Source of the DNA: Adiantum capillus-veneris
Taxonomy: Eukaryota; Streptophyta; Polypodiopsida; Polypodiales; Pteridaceae
Assembly (NCBI GenBank): GCA_014529385.2
Contig: CM043945.1
Location: forward strand, 93,996,612 to 94,060,611
Direction: 5' to 3'
DNA length: 64,000 nt
The notes beneath the pieces were generated by a model, which worked only from the letters and a program-made list of their open reading frames with translations, did not search any database and had not been told where the DNA came from. Each line of letters starts with the position of its first letter. The stretch's first letter is position 1. A program made the translations under genes and the position numbers. Positions 57,073 through 64,000 of this stretch are shown here, one piece after another.

Positions 57073-59443
57073 CTAAACTGTCTCCTTGATTAACCCAAAA
57101 CAACTCACTTTATCCTTAGGAGGTGCTCTCTTAATGGCCCAAGTGGACTCTGCAACTTTAGACTCCTTTACCTGCTGTACTTTGAAGCTTGGACATTGTG
57201 GAATAGCTCTAGAGGTTGTGATGGTATTATATTCAGGTATATGACTGTCAGTCTCATGAATCGGAGTTGAGTGATCCAAATTTCTTTTTTGACGCAAACT
57301 TACTTGCTCCATGGGCTGTCTCATATACTCCGAAGAGGCAAGACCTACTGCATCCATTGTAGAAGCAGTCAAATTAATAACCTTCTTCTCAATCTCTCGA
57401 GTTGTGTGTCCTTCCATTATCCTTTCAGCTAGTTGTTTCAAGTCCGGACCAGTACCATGATATTTTCCATCCATAAAAGACTTATATTTTGCACTTTGCT
57501 TGACTACTAAGCATAAGTCAATAGCAGTAGCCTCATACAATGAGACATACTTTGTTGCTCCATGTGAAGCACGAATACTTGCATGTTTAGATTTAGATAG
57601 GTTAGTTGATGGTACAAATCCCAAATCCTTGTGTTGTGTAAGAAACTGATCAATCTAATGTGATGCTCGTGCATCCCACCATGCAAGCCATAGTTGTAAG
57701 CTTTGTAGTTGTCCCTCAATAATGTGGTTGTCAATCCAATAGTTTTGTATAGCTTTCTTACATCGTTCCTTCTCCATCTCAGTAGGTGCACTTCTCCACT
57801 GCCTGCACATATACTTGTGCTCTTCTTGAAAGGCTGGCTAAATGCACTTCTTAGTGTGATCCACCATATTTGTCTCCCAATGAAACTTGCAAGACCTCTC
57901 TTTCTCCTCCACCTTATTATTTGGACCACCAAAGTAGACTGTACACACACAATACAATTTTGCTGAGCCTCATCTGGCATGAAACCTCTAAATTGAGGAA
58001 GTGGAAAACCATTTTGCACCATTTGGTTGTTTAACATTTTCCAAAATTGAACCTGAGCATGGTGATCTTGCACCTTAAACTCACAAGTTGCGATTGTGAG
58101 CAACTCACGTACATGTGGATCATATACATGGGCTCTCATTGTGCACCACCCCTTCACCCGATGCACATGATCAAAATGCACCCATTGGCCCTCCAATGAG
58201 CCACCTGGTTGCATTGGATTAACAAGATCCAGTCCTGAACCTGGACACTTAGATGACATCTTAAACACATGTGACTGGCTATCATCACCAAGTTGATTAG
58301 GAAAAAGAACACTTTGGATAAATGGATATATGCATCTTTGTTTCAGTCTCAAAATAGCATCCAACCCACTGTCCCCTTGAAGAAAATCTTTTCTAGCAGC
58401 CTGGATGGACCTCCTGATAGAAGCTTTTTGAGAGATAGGAGTAATTTGATCTAGTACTTTGTGCAAGTAACCCTCTAAAGAAGTCTTGTGAGAAGCACCA
58501 TCCTCATGAATCAAAAGCTCCATGATCAAGTCCCTTGTGAAGACTGAGACTTCAATTTTCTTGCATGTGCTAGAAGGCTCAATGGTTGCCCGCGTGAACA
58601 CCTTATTGTGAACAACCTCCTCCAATTTTTTGATAACCCCTTTGCCACTAGATGATTATGAAACCCCATGTGTATGGCACATCTTGTTGTGCCATCTCTA
58701 TCTCGAGGGATACAGTAGTATATGAATGCTTGACAAGTTTTGATACATTCTGGTGATTCACCACAGTGCTTACAAAGAAGAACTCCATTTTCTTTGTTCA
58801 ATGGTCCAACAGGTGGCACAGATTGAATCTTTCCTTTCCACTGAGTCTCATTCACTACTCCAAACATATCTACACAAGAACAATCAATGTTATAACACCT
58901 TAAGTGTCCACAACACCTACTTATTCTCACTATTCCTTTAAAGGCATCAACAGAGCTGGTCTTGTATGTTGTCCAAACATGTCCATCAAGCCTTTGCTCC
59001 ATGCCTTTCATGTTAGAACCATCTTTGCAAGGTGGAAGCTCAAACAAACAATAGCCATCATATTCAAGCAGAAGCTCATCAAGTTTTTGACTAGCTTGTG
59101 CTGAAGAAAGAGCAACATGAAGAGAGGTAAACAGTGGAAGCTTTTGAAGACTTGAAAGAATGCTAATCTCTTTTTCTACCAATTTTTGTACTTGTCGCTT
59201 TTACAGCTTGTAAACACCTCCATTGCTATCATGAAGCTTATACCCATGACTTCCATGCTCTAATGAAACTATAGAAAGAGACACAACTACATCATCTATA
59301 GAAGTTGCTTCAGATAGAATAATGTCTTGGTCTGCAAGTTGAAAATACTCCTTTAGAGCACTGAGACTAATATCACACATCTCTGTGTCATATCTAATTG
59401 AGAGAACTCTTTCTTCATATGTAATAAGAACTGGGTGAGGCAT
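57073..59443 (-). pseudogene. Decayed transposase-like gene with zinc-binding domain
   Basis: Reads leftward from MPHPVLITYEERVLSIRYDT (59443). A TAA at 59201 is followed in frame by YDGYCLFELPPCKDG and a Cys/His-rich segment (CGHLRCYNIDCSC, CKHCGESPEC, TRCAIHMGFHNH). Frameshifts near 58640 and 57945 follow, then VHFDHVHRVKGWCTMRAHVY, FRGFMPDEAQQN and SCKFHWETNMVDHTKKCI, a TAG, PAFQEEHKYMCRQWR and LQLWLAWWDARASH, a TAG, then a tail to 57073. The Zn-HNH-like block followed by a core with D..H and PDEA resembles DNA-binding plus DDE core of MULE-like transposases. The superfamily is not certain. Clearly non-functional. Confidence 0.55.
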
Positions 59444-59961
59444 TGTAAGAGTGAAGCATCCAGAGAAAAACGCAGAGCTCAGGACAAGATAGGTTTTCTT
59501 TTAATATCCAAAGTCAGATCCATAGAAATCATTTTCTTGAGCCTTGAGAAAATGTCGAGAAAAAGAATGGCATTAGTAATAAATGGGATGGCATTTAAAA
59601 GTTTGTGCAATCATCTATTTGATAGGGACGGCGGACTAGGATCCATGAGAGATAAAAGAACACAGATCACGAGGAAAGTAAAAGATTCTGTCACAATTTA
59701 CGAGGAAGGTAGCTTTTGATTTATGTTCACTTAAATTTTAAAACATTTCCTTTTGGTCTATGCTCATTAAAGTTTTAAGCATTTTTTGTGAATATTAATT
59801 TTAATTTTAATTTAAAAAAATTCATTTTTAAATAATATTGTGCAAAAGTCACGCTCCAAGAACTGCTCTGTTTTTGCACTCTCCAAGAACTCTTCACAGG
59901 GGTCTCCAAGAACTGTTAGGAAACGCTATCCTAACAAGGCCGGTTATTTTGTTTTCATCTG

Positions 59962-60208
59962 CTCACCAAGGGTTTCATTGTTGCATTTGGAAAAGCAAAT
60001 CTTAGAGCGTCGGTGAGAGAGGGGACTTTATTTTGCTCACCAAGGGTTTTATGCTTGTGTTTGGAAACGCTTTCATGGGTGCACTGGTGAGACGTGAGTG
60101 TGGAGCTAAAGGCTCTCAGGTTGGAGGTTTTGAGTTTTTGAGTTTTTGAGTCCTCACCAAGGCTTTGAAGTTTTTGTTTGGAAACGCAACTTGGAGAAGC
60201 CAGGTGAG
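59962..60208 (+). repeat. Three 56-nt CTCACC...GGTGAG units
   Basis: Units at 59962-60017, 60036-60091 and 60153-60208 are each 56 nt. Each starts CTCACCAAGG, ends GGTGAG, and has TTTGGAAA at the centre (unit positions 25-32). The bases between are mostly different. Confidence 0.85.
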
Positions 60209-60858
60209 GAGAGAAGCGTTGGCAGATTTTTGCAGTTCCAAGCAGTTCGCAGTTCCACGCAGATTTTTAGCTTTGGCAGTTCCAATCAGTTCCACACAGG
60301 TTTTCAGACAGTGCGCAGATTCAGCCAGTGCGCAGGTGAGCCATCATAAATCTCTTTTTAATTAAAATCTGTCTTTAAGCCAATGTGGGGTTAATTAAAT
60401 TTGTGGTCGAAATCAAGACGCATGATTGTGGGCAAGGAAAAATTGTAATCACCCATCAGTAAGGACTGAGCTATGGTAGGTGAGGTTGTCGTTGGAACAT
60501 CCTCGATATTGAAATCGTTTTGGAATGTTCTTCTCTCAACGATGGTTTTTTTGCTCTTGTGGCTCTTAACCCTAGGTTCATTCAGCAGAGCCAAATGATT
60601 ATGAGAGTGCATTCTCGCTCACGATTCACCTTGGGATGTGAGTAGGGGCATGTGCATGTTGGAATCAATGGCCTTGATGAGAATGTTTTTGTAATTTAGG
60701 TTTGTGTGTTGTATGGTTTGTGTTTCTCGATTTTAGTGGTTAATACTGTCGTAGGCACCTGGCTTTGACAATCGATGAAGATCGTTAGAAATGAAATAGG
60801 GTGGGAGCGATTGAAATTGGAAGGGCCTTGCAGTTTGCGTTTCCAGGGTAGTGTACTC

Positions 60859-60914
60859 CACACCATGCCCTTGCAGTTTGCATTTCCAAACGCTATTCCT
60901 CAGGGCTTGGTGAA
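60859..60914. repeat. 56-nt unit, fourth copy (inverted)
   Basis: CACACC ... GGTGAA, 56 nt. On the reverse strand it reads TTCACCAAGCCCTGAGG, with GCGTTTGGAAATGC at unit positions 22-35, aligned with the other copies without gaps. Confidence 0.75.
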
Positions 60915-60954
60915 GACCTATGGAGGTGTTGGGATGATCGTCTCTTGATTTATG

Positions 60955-61045
60955 TTGCTGGTGAAAATGCATTGCCTCGCTATGATGAGGGAGCTCATAA
61001 GCATTGCCTTGCTGGTGAAAATGCATTGCCTCGCTCTGATGAGAT
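60955..61045. repeat. Direct duplication GCTGGTGAAAATGCATTGCC
   Basis: A block of about 33 bp (GCTGGTGAAAATGCATTGCC TCGCTMTGATGAG) occurs twice, the copies about 55-60 bp apart. A shorter CATTGCCTTGCTG lies between them. Confidence 0.75.
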
Positions 61046-61803
61046 TAGGAACTCAACATTCCAGGATGACCCATGTGTATATGTACCCATGTATCCATTC
61101 ACTTAGGATGAACCAAACATTGTGATTGTGTCCTCTCTTCAACTGCTTCGAGAAGAGTGTCTCTGTACACTAGTTACACATCCTAAAGCTCACAACAACA
61201 AATCTTGCCTTAATCACAACTGCATCTGCTTACATATCTCAAGTCTTGCCTTAATCATATAAACAGCATATGCAAGCTTACATTTCTCAAGTCTTTCTTA
61301 AACTGCAACCATGCGCAACTATGTTGCACATAACTGAGACTTCTCATCAAGAAAACAAGTGCCAATAATCTCGTATGGCTTAATAAGAGTACATCTTTAT
61401 GGCTTTCTGTGTCCTATTACAGATGAATAGAGACTCGAGAGCGGTGCCATGTGCCACATCATGCTTGCAAGGAACATACTTGAATGCGAGAAAGATTGTA
61501 CTTGACAGAAGATAATTCGTGCGACAGATGGCAGCTGGCAAGACTCATAATGAATGGGAGGATGAACACAGAGCATCCGAGCTGGTTCATGTAACCAATC
61601 CTCTTGTATAGGAAGCTGCAGCGGCACTTGCTTAGATTTTTGCGCACATTTTCCTACATATACTGTGCATCTGTACCATTTTACATTCTCTACTACATAA
61701 GGTAGGTCTTCACATTGCCATTATTCACACTTTTGTCATACACACTTGGGAGTCAGACCTTATTTCCGGACATTCGAGATCCTGCGACAGAGGTCCTTCC
61801 TTC

Positions 61804-61941
61804 ATGTCAGCACAACCTAGCTTTGACCCTCTTGATGACACTACTCCATGTCATTTGATGAATGTGATGGATGTTTTTGGAGATGCTCCACCTGAACCCA
61901 CTGTAGATGAAGTAGGGGTTAGAGTAGCCTCATCACAATAG
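61804..61941 (+). other. Small acidic ORF, 45 aa
   Basis: MSAQPSFDPLDDTTPCHLMN ... VASSQ, acidic. The phrase CAGCACAACCTAGMTTTGAC occurs here and again at about 62124. It may be an exon of a larger gene or part of a retroelement. No homology recognised. Confidence 0.25.
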
Positions 61942-62120
61942 CACCGTATTCTTTAGAAGGACCTGTAATGCTTTACGTGCTTGCAATGCTCACCTGTAGT
62001 GGCCGTGGAAGTTTTTATTGTTGAGTTCTCTTGCCTAGAGAGATAGGTTAGAGAAGCATGTACTCTCATGAATTACAATGCTAGACACCCCACCACAAGA
62101 CTACAAGAAGCGGAAGGCTC

Positions 62121-62700
62121 TCAGCACAACCTAGATTTGACACAATTATACTCTTCCAACAGCTTGATGAGCTGTTCCCAAAACTCTCTTTCCAATTGTG
62201 ACTGATTTTCACCATTTTCTGCTCTTCTAGGGTGCCTATGTTGACCTCCTATAGCTGGTATGGTTTCACCCACACAGTTAGCTTTGCTTCTTTCATTGGT
62301 TGATCCTTCACCCATGCTTTGATTTCTCTTTCGCTTTGCTCCCTGCTATCTTGCTCTGAGCTTATTATCTAGTCCTCTCCTTTGATCAACTCTTCTAGGT
62401 CCTTTGATTCAAGTTTCCCTTTCTTCCTTAGTTTCTCAAGCATCCTATCCACATGAACTGAGAAAAGTGGTACCAGGTGTGGGTTTTGCTGTAGTAGGGC
62501 CTCTTCTTCGTCATCTTCTAGCACTTCAGCCATGTTGCATGTTTCAGCTGGCCTTGGAGTCATTGTTGAGTTCCTCACCGCTTTGTTACTCCCAAATTGA
62601 ATACACATCTTTTTTTCATCTTTCCTTATACAGATTCTGTCTATGTTCCAATCGTGCTTCACCTTTGCATCTCTTAGCCACGGTCTGCCTAAGGGATGTC
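62121..62700 (-). pseudogene. Gypsy protease C-terminus and linker remnant, minus strand
   Basis: The minus strand reads PLGRPWLRDAKVKHDWNIDR near 62690-62640, the classical end of a plant gypsy retropepsin domain. KKMCIQFGSNKAVRN and a region rich in Glu, Asp and Lys follow to about 62369. A second short frame MGEGSTNERSKANCVGE (62315-62121) continues the same strand. Upstream protease and downstream RT are absent. The 56-nt unit at 62698 sits exactly at its truncated end. Confidence 0.55.
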
Positions 62701-62753
62701 ACCACCTCTCAACATATTGCATTTGGAAACGCTCTCCGGCAAGGCTTGGTGAA
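62698..62753. repeat. 56-nt unit, fifth copy
   Basis: GTCACC ... GGTGAA, 56 nt, with GCATTTGGAAACGC at positions 22-35. Confidence 0.75.
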
Positions 62754-63210
62754 GACCAAATCTTGTCTCATCACCTGCTGCTGTGAAGACCCACTTTGTG
62801 TTTGAAAATTCTTTCCTCCAAGGCTCAAATATACTGAGATTGTGAAATGACAAATGTACGTAGCAAGAATGGTTGCCTTGGTTTTATTTCTGGTGGACGT
62901 AACAATTGATTTGGCTTGCAGTTTTTAGATTTCTGTCAGGAAATTCAGTTCAAAGATTTTCTGTCACGGCAGTCAGTTCGCAGATTTCCTGTCATATTCT
63001 CGTAGCCAGTTTGCAGATTTAGCCGAGTGCTGTCAGCTCAACAGTTGCGAGGTAGGCATGCGAAATGTGATGGTTCAGGCTTTGTTAATGTGATCAACAT
63101 GTGAAATGTGATGGTGCAGGCTAATTTGTTAATGAACCCTTAATTAAAGTGATCATCACTCTTTGTTTAAACTACTCTTCATGCATAGATTTCTCGCAAC
63201 AAATTGTGTG

Positions 63211-63258
63211 CTCACCATGGGGTTGCATCTTGCATTTCCAAATGCAACCTCTGGTGAA
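63211..63258. repeat. Shortened sixth unit (48 nt)
   Basis: CTCACCATGG ... GGTGAA with GCATTTCCAAATGC, a perfect palindrome, at positions 22-35. The right half is 8 nt shorter. Confidence 0.65.
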
Positions 63259-63300
63259 GCAATGAAGCAATGTGGTTTCAACTCGAAGCTTTTGATGGTT

Positions 63301-63312
63301 TTTCTTTTGCAG
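63301..63312 (+). promoter_or_regulatory. Putative 3' splice site
   Basis: TTTCTTTTGCAG, a good pyrimidine tract and AG, lies eight bases before the ATG at 63320. Donor-like GCGAGGTAGGC near 63050 could be the other end of a 5' UTR intron. Confidence 0.5.
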
Positions 63313-63319
63313 GTTTGCA

Positions 63320-64000
63320 ATGGGAAAATCTGCAAAGAGGAAGAGAACAAAGTCGACACCCACTGAGCAAAGTCCAAACAAAAGTTTAAAGAAGAAACTG
63401 GCTTTTGTATCAGTTGAAGCTGAAGAGATTGATGTTGACACAAACCCTCAACCAACGAATGTCGTGCAAGACAACGATGTAAACTCTGAGGTTATAGCGG
63501 ATGGTGATGAAGATGGAAACAATGCTCTTATAGCAAGTAATATCCACCTGGCTACAGGTGGTGATGTTATTGGTCATTGCAGGGTATTGCCAGCTGATAG
63601 GTGTCCTCACATACCTCTATGCAGGTTACTGCCACATGCCAAAGTAAGAGGTCTCCGAAAAGATGTAAGTTCACTTAAAATTGCATTTGCTACAGAGAAC
63701 TATATTCCAGAGAAGGGAACGTTTGTTGTCTCCACTTGTCTTTGCAATGGGGAAGAAACCTTGGTAACAGATATCATTAAGGCTTCTTGGGATCCTATGT
63801 GGTTGGAAGCAGATATGGAGTTTGAAAAAGAGGTGTCCTTAAAAAGAGAGCTGAAATTTATGTCAAAGAAGATGTTTTTTGTGTGGGAGGGGAATCACTG
63901 GACAAAGGCTTGGATGGAAGTTATAACCGAACTTTTTAAAGAGGATAAATCAAGACATGTGAGAGTTATGTGCACTCTCATAGATCCAAGGAAGGTTCCA
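63320..64000 (+). CDS. Partial gene running off the window, basic N-terminus, possible ParB/Srx-like domain
   Basis: ATG at 63320 and 227 codons without a stop to the window end. It starts MGKSAKRKRTKSTPTEQS and has a second basic cluster KSLKKK at about 22-27, together a likely nuclear signal. An acidic stretch (about 34-72) follows. Residues about 75-227 look folded: HCRVLPADRCPHIPLCRLLP, VRGLRKDVSSLKIAFATENY and, at 186-200, FFVWEGNHWTKAWME. The R...L...A spacing followed by V-x-E-G-N-H recalls ParB/sulfiredoxin-like domains (usual G-x-H-R; here W follows H). This is inference. It is the only undamaged non-LTR-element frame here, and the 56-nt units lie upstream. Confidence 0.6.
   Translation, partial: MGKSAKRKRTKSTPTEQSPNKSLKKKLAFVSVEAEEIDVDTNPQPTNVVQDNDVNSEVIADGDEDGNNALIASNIHLATGGDVIGHCRVLPADRCPHIPLCRLLPHAKVRGLRKDVSSLKIAFATENYIPEKGTFVVSTCLCNGEETLVTDIIKASWDPMWLEADMEFEKEVSLKRELKFMSKKMFFVWEGNHWTKAWMEVITELFKEDKSRHVRVMCTLIDPRKVP

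Noticed and set aside
56468-57093. Overlapping plus and minus frames of 66-88 codons
   Set aside because: Mutually overlapping on both strands, no motif, and AT-rich context.
60733-61026. 97-codon minus-strand frame
   Set aside because: It crosses a direct duplication and a 56-nt unit and shows no domain.

Overview
This 64 kb window looks like heterochromatic, transposon-dense nuclear DNA of a land plant. The evidence is the retrotransposon types (tRNA-Asp-primed Ty3/gypsy elements, an initiator-Met-primed Ty1/copia element, a chromodomain gypsy element, a LINE), very long (CT)n/(GT)n/(AT)n microsatellites, and GT-AG-like splice signals near the right end. A seed-free plant such as a fern, lycophyte or bryophyte is my guess only; nothing here fixes the lineage. 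No bacterial operon, rRNA, tRNA or CRISPR array was seen.

Layout. Positions 1-31932 are a three-level nest. The outer element A (gypsy-type, LTRs roughly 90% alike by eye, left LTR cut by the window edge) carries decayed gag and protease but no reverse transcriptase or integrase. Element B (8854-29413, 5-bp target duplication CACTC) sits inside A. It carries gag, protease, a long uninterrupted pol frame, an extra small ORF and its own LTRs. A complete copia element C (10598-16313, duplication GCATA) sits inside B's gag and has an uninterrupted 1324-residue polyprotein on the minus strand. A 1.4-kb fold-back DNA element (27994-29393), whose centre holds four long hairpins about 178 bp apart, sits inside B's right LTR.

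Positions 31933-38106 are microsatellites, homopolymers and weak gene fragments. Positions 38107-45775 hold element D, a chromodomain Ty3/gypsy element with stops and frameshifts and a right LTR truncated in a CA repeat. Positions 45776-53500 hold unassigned DNA, a reversed relative of A's LTR, a decayed LINE split by a (CT)n tract, and a 474-bp inverted repeat. Positions 53523-55102 are a solo LTR of the D family with its target duplication TGCAT.

The right end (57000-64000) differs. It holds a decayed transposase-like gene on the minus strand, a cluster of near-palindromic 56-nt units, a protease remnant of another gypsy element, and a basic-start reading frame that opens at 63320 after a good splice acceptor and runs off the window. 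Its function is unknown; a ParB/sulfiredoxin-like fold is a tentative suggestion.

The most unusual signals are the 56-nt units (59962-63258), the fold-back element with its hairpin array, the roughly 280-bp-periodic palindromes in A's leader, and a second retropepsin-like domain downstream of integrase in element B.
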